From: JACMLD01 sp039915085
Lineage (GTDB): Bacteria > Bacteroidota > Bacteroidia > Chitinophagales > Chitinophagaceae
Length of the DNA stretch: 13,817 nucleotides
Reading direction: 5' to 3'
Assembly (NCBI GenBank): GCA_039915085.1
Contig: JBDSOC010000125.1
Span: 1-13,817, forward strand
Below the pieces are notes generated by a model. That model ran no database searches, was not told the DNA's origin, and saw nothing but the letters and a program-made list of their open reading frames with translations. Both the position numbers and the translations under genes were made by a program. Shown here one piece after another: positions 7,430-13,817 of the stretch; position 1 is the first letter of the stretch, and each line of letters opens with the position of its first letter.

Positions 7430-8689
7430 TCATTTTTTTATTCTGGAAGACTCCCGCTTGATAAGTTTGGCATCCAGCAGGACTTCATGTATTTTTTCTT
7501 TGGGGTTTTCCATTTTTTTTACCAGTATATCAACAGCGGCTTTCCCCAGGTTTTCCATATCCTGCATAACATACGTAATGGGACAGGCATATAAATCAAA
7601 AACATCTGCCTGTCCGAAACTTACAATAGCAAGATCTGCAGGTACTTTGATGCCCAGCCGGTTTATATATTTCAAACCATTTACAGCAAGACTATAAGTT
7701 GCAAAAATAATGGCGTCAACAGTATAGCCGGGCAACAACATTTTATCAATTGCGGTTTCTACTTCTGTTTTAGCATTATTAAATTGTACTTCCTGCAACC
7801 ATGTTTTCTTAAACGCCAGTTTATTTTTTTTCAGCGCATCTCTGTATCCCCGGATTCTCTCGCGCATGTGAAACATCTTCGATTTGTAGGCGATTAACCC
7901 AATATTTTTATATCCTCTTTCTGCCAAATGAGCGCCTGCATCAAAAGATGCCTTATAATTATTGGTAGAAACAAAATCTGTTTTTATCTCCGGAAAATAC
8001 CTGTCCAGTAAAACAAAAAGAATGTGCTGCTCCATTAAATGGTAGACCTGTTCCCCTGAATTTTCTGTAGAAACAATAATAAAACCATCTACCCTGCGGT
8101 TGATGAGTACATTGATCAAATCCATTGATTTAACGGCATCCTCATCAGAGCTTCCATAAATTACTGTATATCCATAATGCCTGGCCTGGTTTTCTACAAT
8201 CCGGGCAATATTGGCAAAAAAAGGATTCGATATATCCGCGATCACCAGGCCGATAGTAAAACTCTTTCCGCTTCTTAAACTTTTTGCCAGGTGATTGGGC
8301 TGGTAATTTAAATCTTTGGCAATCTTTAGTATTTCTTCGGCTTTTTCTTTTCTTACCCTGTTTTTCCTGCCTTTTCCGTTAAGCACATAAGATACCAGCG
8401 CGGCAGATACGCCGGCTTTCAGTGCAATGTCTTTTAAAGAGATTTTTTTTTTTGTGAACCACTTTCGGATAAATTGAATTGAAAAAGCGGGTAAATGTAA
8501 AATATTTCTGTTAACCAAATGTATATAATAAAACCGCCATCCTTTAACAGAAGTGACAAGTCCGGAATAATAAAGCGTGACTGTAAACAGTGGAAATGTA
8601 TGATTAGGAATTATAGCAAGCGCTTCAGCCGGTGTCTTAGCCGGAATTTTAATAGTACTGGTACCCGGGAAAACATTGATCATACCCAT
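7430..8689 (-). CDS. LacI/GalR-family transcriptional repressor (start uncertain)
   Basis: An N-terminal helix-turn-helix (ISLKDIALKAGVSAALVSYV, then LNGKG) is followed by the hinge-helix region YQPNHLAKSLRSGKS and a periplasmic-binding-protein-like effector domain (IGLVIADISNPFFANIAR, DGFIIVSTEN, FVLLDRYFPE, ending in AAVDILVKKME). The part from the isoleucine at 8443 to the stop at 7430 is 337 residues, the normal full length of the family. The open frame continues about 80 residues further to its only in-frame ATG at 8689, and that extension looks non-domain and unlike any LacI start. An in-frame TTG at 8518, or a start just before the HTH, is more likely. A run of 11 A lies exactly at the junction (8443-8453). 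The family binds sugar-like effectors. With the dehydratase, SusCD and kinase genes downstream, it is probably the local repressor acting at 7108-7160. Confidence 0.88.
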   Translation of the reverse strand: MGMINVFPGTSTIKIPAKTPAEALAIIPNHTFPLFTVTLYYSGLVTSVKGWRFYYIHLVNRNILHLPAFSIQFIRKWFTKKKISLKDIALKAGVSAALVSYVLNGKGRKNRVRKEKAEEILKIAKDLNYQPNHLAKSLRSGKSFTIGLVIADISNPFFANIARIVENQARHYGYTVIYGSSDEDAVKSMDLINVLINRRVDGFIIVSTENSGEQVYHLMEQHILFVLLDRYFPEIKTDFVSTNNYKASFDAGAHLAERGYKNIGLIAYKSKMFHMRERIRGYRDALKKNKLAFKKTWLQEVQFNNAKTEVETAIDKMLLPGYTVDAIIFATYSLAVNGLKYINRLGIKVPADLAIVSFGQADVFDLYACPITYVMQDMENLGKAAVDILVKKMENPKEKIHEVLLDAKLIKRESSRIKK

Positions 8690-8740
8690 TATGTAAGAAG
8701 TACATTAAACGATTTGTCTACACATTTATAGCAGTATAAA

Positions 8741-8802
8741 AATGCCGGTGATTACACGAATGCCGGCAATGAGCAGCTGTCTTTCATCAATTTAAATGCC
8801 GG
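8741..8802. repeat. Three AATGCCGG motifs spaced in multiples of 18 bp
   Basis: AATGCCGG occurs at 8741-8748, 8759-8766 and 8795-8802, so start-to-start distances are 18 and 36 bp. The middle copy extends into the palindrome TGCCGGCA (8761-8768). They lie in the stretch between the first receiver gene and the lacI-type gene, upstream of the latter. A regulator-binding cluster is possible; chance repetition is not excluded. Confidence 0.35.
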
Positions 8803-8822
8803 GTGGTAACAAATAAGTCAGT

Positions 8823-8843
8823 CCCGCATATACTGTATGCGGG
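8823..8843 (-). terminator. GC-rich hairpin downstream of the receiver gene, possible terminator
   Basis: CCCGCATA (8823-8830) and TATGCGGG (8836-8843) form a perfect 8-bp stem with a 5-base loop. In minus-strand sense it lies 58 nt after the stop codon of the receiver-domain gene ending at 8901. No strong U run follows, only a moderately T-rich stretch. It would separate the response-regulator pair from the lacI-type gene. Confidence 0.4.
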
Positions 8844-8900
8844 TTGTATATTTTCCAGTTATGATAACCCGAAAATCTATGATCAAAACAAAGCGCAGTG

Positions 8901-9293
8901 CTAATGTATAAATGCAGGTTGAAGTTCCTGGAGCTGCGGGAAAAGCAATTTAACGATAGCCTGTTCAATAATTTCGGGAATGAGGGGCTTACTGATAATC
9001 AGGTCAGCCCTGGATCTGAAACCAATTGATCCTTCTCCATGACTATTGGTCATGATTATTTTTACCAGCGGATATTTTGATCTTACATACTTTATAAAAT
9101 CCAGGGTCGACTTGTCCTGTAATTGCTTGTCAAAAAACAAAAGGGCAGGGGTATGCTCATCTATAGAATGTTTTGCAGCGCCGAGATTGGTTACAAAACT
9201 GGCTTTAATAAAATGCCGCCGCAGCAGGGCATTTACCTGGAACCAGGCATCAACATCATCATCTGCTATCAGCATATTATACATAACCGTCAA
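8901..9293 (-). CDS. Stand-alone receiver-domain response regulator (CheY-like)
   Basis: The 130-residue product is a single receiver domain with no output domain. It has the acidic pocket Asp11-Asp13 (IADDD), the phosphoacceptor Asp55 (LLFFDKQL), the switch Thr82 (IIMTNS) and the conserved Lys102 (ISKP). The usual Pro in the loop after the phosphoacceptor is replaced (DKQLQDKS), and the helix-4 region around residues 84-96 is shortened and altered compared with the neighbouring paralogue. The last 13 residues are an extra tail. It should still be phosphorylatable. The gene follows a related receiver gene (9471-9824) after 177 bp, and no histidine kinase is visible, so partner and output are unknown. 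A later ATG (MYNML or MLIAD) could be the true start. Confidence 0.87.
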   Translation of the reverse strand: MTVMYNMLIADDDVDAWFQVNALLRRHFIKASFVTNLGAAKHSIDEHTPALLFFDKQLQDKSTLDFIKYVRSKYPLVKIIMTNSHGEGSIGFRSRADLIISKPLIPEIIEQAIVKLLFPQLQELQPAFIH

Positions 9294-9470
9294 TATATAA
9301 GAGTGGGTAAAGCTGCTTAATGTATTGTCAAGTTACAATCAATAGTTTTTAATTCCTGCCGCAGTTAATTAATGTTTGATTAAGTTTTAACAGGCAAATA
9401 AATATAAACCAGTTGAATCTGATTGAAAATCAGCTAGAAAATCAATCAATGTCCTGCCCGGTTGAACAAT

Positions 9471-9824
9471 TCAGAGCAATTTTTTTATGGTATCATTAAT
9501 GATATCGCTGCTGAAAGGTTTACTGATGAATAAATCGGCTCCTTCACTAAGTGCCCTGTTTCTATCAGACTGCAGATCATACCCGGTTATCATAACAATT
9601 TTGGTTGCCGGATAATGACGCTTTATGAATTGAATAAAATCAAGTCCGAATCCATCAGGCAAATGGTTGTCAAGAAATATAATGGACGGAACTTCCTGTT
9701 TAAGTCTTTTAGTTGCGGCTTCGAGGTTGTTGACATAATAAGTTCTTAAATTGTGTTTCCTGAGAATATTGCTCAACAGTATCCAGATATCAGTTTCATC
9801 ATCTATAATAAGCGCATTAGGCAT
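9471..9824 (-). CDS. Stand-alone receiver-domain response regulator (CheY-like)
   Basis: From the ATG at 9824 the product is 117 residues, exactly one receiver domain: acidic residues Asp8/Asp9 (IIDDE), phosphoacceptor Asp52 (IIFLDNHLPDG), Thr80 (MITGYD) and Lys102 (FISKPF). The open frame runs on to an ATG at 10013, but those 63 extra residues show no domain, and a receiver normally begins a few residues before the first strand, so I chose 9824. All catalytic residues are present. It resembles the next gene (8901-9293) throughout (shared pattern LDFI, ADL-ISKP, I-KLL), which points to a duplication. With no DNA-binding or enzymatic output and no kinase nearby, its role is unknown; phosphorelay shuttle or protein-protein regulator are the usual options. 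Confidence 0.88.
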   Translation of the reverse strand: MPNALIIDDETDIWILLSNILRKHNLRTYYVNNLEAATKRLKQEVPSIIFLDNHLPDGFGLDFIQFIKRHYPATKIVMITGYDLQSDRNRALSEGADLFISKPFSSDIINDTIKKLL

Positions 9825-10023
9825 TTGCAGTAAGTAATTAATTAGTAAAGAGGAAAAATGATTGGATAATCCCGGATTAGGACGATAAACCACAAAAAAA
9901 CCAGCGTTACAGTAAAAATAATCTGTTGAAGGCATTGTACCAATTTCCAGCTGTTCCCGGAAATGAGAATAATCGCCCGGCTTCATGCAAAACAGCACAG
10001 CGCGCCGGAACATAGCAAGATTT

Positions 10024-11172
10024 TTACATTGACATAACTGCGAACATCATTGCACGGGCAAAAGCTACATTAAAGATTTCGGCTGCATGGCCACCACCCC
10101 CGCCACCGCCAGCAACGCCACCACTTCTTTTACTGCCATCAGGATATTCACGGTCGTAATCAAGAATATGCGGATGTTCTGCATAGAGGCCACGATTGTA
10201 TCCATTTCTGAAAAGCTCCTGCATAACGGCAAACATATTTACCTGGCCTTCGTCAATAAAAACTTCCGTGTATTTATCATAGGGAATCTCAGATAGTACG
10301 TTGCGAAAGTGCATATGGTTTATCCGCTTGCGCGATGCAAAATAACGGCATACTTCCACCGGGTCTTCTCCCATTTCCCGGGTAACGCCGCAATCGAATG
10401 TAATACCGTTGGATGGGCTGTCAACAATAGAAATCAGGCGCTTCCATCCGGCAAGATTAGACATGATCTGATCTGAACCGTGACTGGTTTGTGCAACCGG
10501 ATCGTTGGGGTGTAAGGCCATTCTTACCCCTGCTTTTTCTGCTACCGGGATTACCGTTTTAAGAAAATAAGTGAGGTTCTCCCAAATCTCTGTTGCCTTA
10601 TGAATACCGATTTCGGGTTTGGCAGGAAGATCCTTTACCCTGTTGTTGTCAAAACCCGTTATACCTGCACCTCCACGACCTTCCTTTTCATAATATCCTT
10701 CAATAAGACGGTCAACATAGAAATTGTATTCAACATTGGGTAATCCGCAGGCGCCTGCTACACGCAGTGATTCCTGGAAAATGGCTATTTCTGCGTCACG
10801 TCCCTCCCTTCCAAGAATAGTATTGATACCCACATTGTGCATCATGTTAATGACAGTTAATCCATTTGCTTTCAGACGATCCATGGCGGGTCGCAGTTCG
10901 CTTTCTTTCCAGGGTCCCAGATCCCTGTAGTTTACATAATTAATGCCTATCTGTTTAAATCGTCTTATCAATTTATCATCCGGATTACGGGGACAATCAA
11001 GCACCATTTTTGGCGTATCCGGTCCTTCTGAAAGCGGCCATTTTACCTGGCCGGCAGGAATATTCCTTGTATACAAACCTGGGGGATTGGGGGAAGAGGA
11101 ATTGATCCCTGTAAAAGACAAGGCCGCCATCACCGATGATTCTTTTATAAAGCTCCTGCGGTTACTTTTCAT
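10024..11172 (-). CDS. Tat-exported UxuA-like (mannonate dehydratase family) TIM-barrel protein
   Basis: From the ATG at 11172 the product is 382 residues and opens with a twin-arginine motif (RRSFIK, residues 5-10) and a hydrophobic stretch, so export is likely. That is why this start was preferred over the ATG at 11247. The body resembles mannonate dehydratase UxuA and related xylose-isomerase-like barrels: ALHPNDP (219-225), SPSNGITFDCG (252-262, with Cys261 at the position of the family metal-binding Cys), HMHFRN (286-291), DEGQVNMFAVM (307-317) and AEHPH (331-335). Mannonate dehydratase converts D-mannonate to 2-keto-3-deoxygluconate with a divalent metal. An unusual glycine run at residues 351-361 precedes the last helix. 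Exported UxuA-like proteins may have a different sugar-acid substrate. A LacI-type operator candidate lies 45 bp upstream. Confidence 0.8.
   Translation of the reverse strand: MKSNRRSFIKESSVMAALSFTGINSSSPNPPGLYTRNIPAGQVKWPLSEGPDTPKMVLDCPRNPDDKLIRRFKQIGINYVNYRDLGPWKESELRPAMDRLKANGLTVINMMHNVGINTILGREGRDAEIAIFQESLRVAGACGLPNVEYNFYVDRLIEGYYEKEGRGGAGITGFDNNRVKDLPAKPEIGIHKATEIWENLTYFLKTVIPVAEKAGVRMALHPNDPVAQTSHGSDQIMSNLAGWKRLISIVDSPSNGITFDCGVTREMGEDPVEVCRYFASRKRINHMHFRNVLSEIPYDKYTEVFIDEGQVNMFAVMQELFRNGYNRGLYAEHPHILDYDREYPDGSKRSGGVAGGGGGGGHAAEIFNVAFARAMMFAVMSM
10090..10122 (-). repeat. Glycine-coding low-complexity tract in the UxuA-like gene
   Basis: The codons for residues 351-361 read GGVAGGGGGGG and consist of GGN repeats, seen on the plus strand as a CCACC/CGCCA-rich run. 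It lies in a surface loop position before the final helix. UxuA proteins such as the E. coli one do not have such a run here as far as I recall, so it looks like a recent codon-repeat expansion that keeps the frame. Confidence 0.7.
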
Positions 11173-11556
11173 AGTAGCTGATTGAGTTTTTATTATAAAT
11201 CGGAATTGGGTCGTGTGCAAAACCGTTTGCCAAACTATCTTTAACAAGCATCCTGTTGCAGCAGCAATTCAATTAGCTTTTTATAAATCTGTTAGCTGAA
11301 ACCAAATACAATATATACAACTCCATCCAAAGATTGGGGATAGATAAACTTGTATGTTTTCATAAATGACCTTCTTTCTTTTTGTCAGGCACATATAAAT
11401 AGCAGCAGTTTCAAAATTAAAATTGATGTTCGCATCACGGGATGAAGATTTATCTTTAAGCGGCTGGGATAGTATACATACCTGCTATTCGCTTTATCCT
11501 GTACGCCTGAACATTGTAGAACATATTTCAGGCAATAATTAATGCTAAGATAGAAA
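11173..11556. other. Divergent intergenic region between UxuA-like gene and APC permease
   Basis: These 384 bp separate two genes that run away from each other and must hold both promoters. The left part has the operator candidate at 11217-11230. TAAACTTG (11345-11352, plus strand) is a loose -7-like match but lacks a well-spaced -33 element. I see no RNA gene or protein-coding frame with domain similarity here. Confidence 0.5.
11217..11238. promoter_or_regulatory. LacI-type operator candidate overlapping a possible -7 box upstream of the UxuA-like gene
   Basis: GCAAAACCGTTTGC (11217-11230) has perfect 5-bp inverted arms GCAAA/TTTGC around ACCG, the classical shape of a LacI/GalR-family operator with a central CG. 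In minus-strand sense it directly follows ATAGTTTG (11238-11231), a loose match to the Bacteroidetes -7 element, so a bound repressor would cover the start site. It is 45 bp from the start codon at 11172. It differs from the repeats at 7119-7160, so a different repressor, or a relaxed one, may act here. Confidence 0.45.
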
Positions 11557-12975
11557 ATGAAAAACTCAACCGAAACTACATTAGTCAGGGCATTGGGCAT
11601 TTTTACCGCCACATTACTGGTTGCGGGCATTATGATTGGTTCCGGTGTTTTTAAAAAGATCATACCCATGGCGCAAACAGGTTTAAATGAAACCTGGATA
11701 TTGACAGCATGGGTATTAGCTGGTATTATTACCATGTTCGGCGCATTTAATCTTGCGGGGTTATCTTCACTAACAGAAGAATCCGGGGGTGTATATGAAT
11801 ACTTGCGGCTTTCGTTTGGCAATTTTTTTTCCTTTTTGTTTGGGTGGACTGATTTTACCATAATCGGAACTGCTTCTGTTGCAGCCCTGGCGTTTATCTT
11901 CTCACAAACTATTAATACGCTGGTACCGTTGCCCAATCCGTTTCAGCAATGGCAGCATATTTCTATAGGAAATTTTATTTATCCATTTGCTGATTCAGGC
12001 ATCAAGCTGCTGGCTATTACCACCATTGTTATACTGACCTGGGTGAACTACAGGGGCGTAAGAGAAAGCGGCCTGCTAAATAATATTTTTACTTCCGCTA
12101 AAATTTTAGGTATCCTCATAGTGATTTTACTGGGTTTGTTTTATACACCACAATCAATACAGCAACAACCTGAGGTAGCATATACAGTAAGAAATACTTT
12201 ACATGGAAGCGCTTTTTTCAGCGCTTTTTTTATGGTGATGGTCAGTGTATTCTGGGCTTATGACGGGTGGGTGGATATTGCTGCTATAACAGGTGAAATA
12301 AAAAACCCCAAACGGAATGTGCCACTTGCCATAATCATTGGAGTATCCATGGCAACAGGATTGTATGTGCTGGTCAATTATGCCTATATGAAGGTATTGT
12401 CATTGGATAAACTCGCCGCCGTAAGTGAAAATGAGATAGGTGCAGCTGTAGTGGCAAAAACATTGCTTGGCAATATTGGACAGACAATGATTATTGTTTT
12501 AATAATGATAAGTGTTTTTGGTGCACTCAATGGCGTAATTCTTTCGCATACCCGCATTTATTTCCGCATGGCCCAGGAAAAATTTTTCTTTAAAAAAGTA
12601 GCGCGTATACATCCCCGTCACAGAACACCACATTTTGCTTTATTGTATACCATGGTATGGAGTTGTATACTTGTAGTTTCCGGTACGTTTGATATACTTA
12701 CAGATATGGTAATCTTTGCTACTTTTCTTTTTTATGGATTATTGGCTGCAGCATTGATAAAAATGAAAAAGAATGGCAGAATCAAAATAAAAGTAACCGG
12801 GTATCCGGTCATCCAGGTGATTATTATGCTGTTCTCATTAACATTGCTTATTAATACCATCGTGTCGCAGCCAAAACAGTGTTTAACAGGCCTGGGATTG
12901 ATTCTGATTGGGTTGCCTTTTTATTATTATTTCAGGAAAGAAAATAAGGGAAATGATCAAAAAGTAATCTTATGA
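11557..12975 (+). CDS. APC-superfamily amino-acid permease
   Basis: The product has 472 residues and about 12 hydrophobic membrane segments. TM1 contains GIMIGSGVF (residues 24-32), the broken-helix substrate-binding motif of the APC superfamily. The segment FWAYDGWVDIAAITGEIKNP (TM6 and the following loop) matches the second signature, with GE-IKNPKRNVP typical of the LAT-like amino-acid transporter branch. It is expected in the inner membrane, importing or exchanging amino acids; substrate cannot be told. The start at 11557 is right for TM1 and has an A-rich upstream sequence, as is common in Bacteroidetes. The stop overlaps the next start (ATGA), so both are translated from one mRNA. It is divergent from the sugar-acid genes and probably not part of that pathway. 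Confidence 0.93.
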   Translation: MKNSTETTLVRALGIFTATLLVAGIMIGSGVFKKIIPMAQTGLNETWILTAWVLAGIITMFGAFNLAGLSSLTEESGGVYEYLRLSFGNFFSFLFGWTDFTIIGTASVAALAFIFSQTINTLVPLPNPFQQWQHISIGNFIYPFADSGIKLLAITTIVILTWVNYRGVRESGLLNNIFTSAKILGILIVILLGLFYTPQSIQQQPEVAYTVRNTLHGSAFFSAFFMVMVSVFWAYDGWVDIAAITGEIKNPKRNVPLAIIIGVSMATGLYVLVNYAYMKVLSLDKLAAVSENEIGAAVVAKTLLGNIGQTMIIVLIMISVFGALNGVILSHTRIYFRMAQEKFFFKKVARIHPRHRTPHFALLYTMVWSCILVVSGTFDILTDMVIFATFLFYGLLAAALIKMKKNGRIKIKVTGYPVIQVIIMLFSLTLLINTIVSQPKQCLTGLGLILIGLPFYYYFRKENKGNDQKVIL

Positions 12976-13505
12976 AAAATATATCATTAATCACTTTGGT
13001 TATTTTGTTGCAATCCTGCAATACAACTATTAATAAAACAACCGCTGATAACAAATTAACCGGTTCATGGAGTATTGTGGCTGATCAGCTGATTGATAGT
13101 GGCAACCATGTTATTAAACAGGATACCAATGTTACAGGCTTATTAATTTACCTGCCAGATGGAAAAATGAGTGTACAGATTTTATGGAAAGGCTTGCGGA
13201 ATTCAATGATTAATGATACTATTATGAAGCAGGATGGCATGTCTGCAGGTTTGGGTCTTGGATTTAATACATGGTCAACAGATCAGGCGCGAAAAATAAT
13301 TGATACGTACGATTCCTATTTTGGAGATTATTCCGTAGACTGGAATACAAGCGTGGTTACACATATAGTAAGCGGTAATCTCCGGCCCGAAAAGGAAGGG
13401 ACATCTTATAAAAGAATTTTTCAGCTAAAAGGTGATTCCTTGTTTCTAAGAAGTATTGATCCGCACCTGAAATGGCAGGTAGCCTGTGTAAAGAATAAAA
13501 AGTAA
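12972..13505 (+). CDS. Small lipoprotein, lipocalin-like fold suspected
   Basis: The product has 177 residues. It begins with a short lipoprotein signal (hydrophobic residues 4-13) and the lipobox LLQSC, with Cys16 lipidated. LTGSWSIVADQLID (29-42), followed by a beta-rich body including LLIYLPDGKMSVQILW and a YKRIFQLKGDSLFL stretch near the end, recalls the lipocalin-like domain found in many Bacteroidetes lipoproteins (L-G-W start, YxPDGxM strand). Ligand and role are unknown. Its ATG overlaps the permease stop by 4 bases, so it is translationally coupled to that gene. Whether it works with the permease or is only co-expressed cannot be told. Confidence 0.8.
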   Translation: MKNISLITLVILLQSCNTTINKTTADNKLTGSWSIVADQLIDSGNHVIKQDTNVTGLLIYLPDGKMSVQILWKGLRNSMINDTIMKQDGMSAGLGLGFNTWSTDQARKIIDTYDSYFGDYSVDWNTSVVTHIVSGNLRPEKEGTSYKRIFQLKGDSLFLRSIDPHLKWQVACVKNKK

Positions 13506-13535
13506 TTACCTGGAAAATTATCTTTTTTTAAAATA

Positions 13536-13817
13536 TTATTTTTTGTTTTTAGATGGATTGACTTCCCCTGTTAAATTTAAAACCACCGTATTGTTCGAAG
13601 GGGTAATTCTAAAAACTTTTCCGTCGCCGGGTTGTGAAAAAGAACCTGCTGTAGTTGTTACAGAATAATTCATTTCTTCAAACCTGCAATCAACACGCGA
13701 AGGATTTATTTTTTTAAAAGGCAGCTTTGCAGCAGGTGCAACAGTCAAATCAAGAAACCAATTGGCTGCTTTTTCTCCTGTTACGGTCATCTTTATTTGC
13801 CGTTCATCTATGTCCAT
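13536..13817 (-). CDS. C-terminal part of a protein of unknown function, cut by window edge
   Basis: Ninety-three residues are visible, ending NPSKNKK. The frame is open at the right edge, and the ATG at 13817 coincides with the last base, so the gene almost certainly begins outside. The visible part is beta-rich with alternating hydrophobic residues (WFLDLTVAP, VFRITPSNNTVVLNLTGEV), which would suit a C-terminal beta-sandwich domain such as those that end many secreted Bacteroidetes glycosidases, but I do not recognise the family. It converges on the lipoprotein gene with only 30 AT-rich bases between them, which may hold a two-way terminator. Confidence 0.6.
   Translation of the reverse strand: MDIDERQIKMTVTGEKAANWFLDLTVAPAAKLPFKKINPSRVDCRFEEMNYSVTTTAGSFSQPGDGKVFRITPSNNTVVLNLTGEVNPSKNKK

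Larger units (their letters stand above)
8519..8900. other. Mostly non-coding stretch between receiver gene and the lacI-type gene
   Basis: If the repressor starts at or near 8518, about 380 bp here have no convincing gene. The stretch holds the hairpin at 8823-8843, the AATGCCGG cluster at 8741-8802 and the 8-bp palindrome AAGCGCTT at 8618-8625, which could be an autoregulatory site of a LacI-type protein. Open frames on either strand show no recognisable domain. Confidence 0.5.

Noticed and set aside
8593..8696. Hydrophobic plus-strand stretch (IIASASAGVLAGILIVLVPG) resembling a membrane-anchor tail
   Set aside because: Only about 29 codons between two stops, without a start codon and with no flanking homology; it overlaps the uncertain upstream part of the lacI frame. 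Probably chance, although a gene remnant cannot be excluded.
9825..10013. 63-codon N-terminal extension of the second receiver protein
   Set aside because: No domain, and the receiver fold starts right after the ATG at 9824; the extension is best seen as non-coding.
11385..11936. Minus-strand open frame of 183 codons
   Set aside because: Most of it is the antisense of the N-terminal part of the APC permease, whose motifs are clear; the translation has no recognisable features.
12205..12231. Tandem 12-bp repeat (AGCGCTTTTTT twice) inside the permease gene
   Set aside because: It encodes SAFFSAFF inside a membrane helix of an intact gene, so the repeat is explained by codon composition of a hydrophobic segment.
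13506..13535. T/A-rich stretch as intrinsic terminator between convergent genes
   Set aside because: There are T runs in both directions but no stable GC stem, so I did not list it as a terminator feature.

Overview
The window reads as a chromosomal piece of a Bacteroidetes bacterium, most likely of the Chitinophagaceae type. The support is a SusC/SusD pair, outer-membrane lipoprotein signals, low-GC intergenic DNA without clear Shine-Dalgarno sites, and a Bacteroidetes-type -33/-7 promoter candidate. No rRNA, tRNA, CRISPR array, transposase or phage gene was seen.

The main theme is catabolism of aldonic (sugar) acids. All genes from position 1 to about 11172 lie on the minus strand. In transcription order they are: a Tat-exported UxuA-like (mannonate dehydratase family) TIM-barrel protein (11172-10024); two stand-alone receiver-domain response regulators (9824-9471 and 9293-8901); a LacI-family repressor (stop at 7430); a Tat-exported enolase-superfamily acid-sugar dehydratase (7085-5826); a SusC TonB-dependent transporter (5745-2602); its SusD lipoprotein (2564-1026); and a 2-dehydro-3-deoxygalactonokinase, DgoK (807 to beyond base 1), which is cut by the window edge. 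The kinase is not obvious because its reading frame has no stop inside the window, but all 269 codons are open and the family motifs are clear.

Inferred pathway: SusC/SusD bring a sugar acid, or an oligomer carrying one, across the outer membrane. One or both dehydratases act in the periplasm to give a 2-keto-3-deoxy acid, which DgoK phosphorylates in the cytoplasm for a later aldolase step. No inner-membrane carrier for the keto-deoxy acid and no aldolase are visible, so these would lie outside the window. The LacI-type protein is the likely local repressor. Just upstream of the enolase-superfamily gene sit two tandem 21-bp operator-like repeats, and further upstream a doubled CAGTACTG palindrome next to a plausible promoter. 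A different LacI-type operator candidate (GCAAAACCGTTTGC) lies 45 bp ahead of the UxuA-like gene.

From 11557 to 13505 the plus strand carries a separate two-gene unit: an APC-superfamily amino-acid permease and a small lipoprotein with a lipocalin-like look, joined by an ATGA overlap. A partial minus-strand gene of unknown function converges on it at the right edge.
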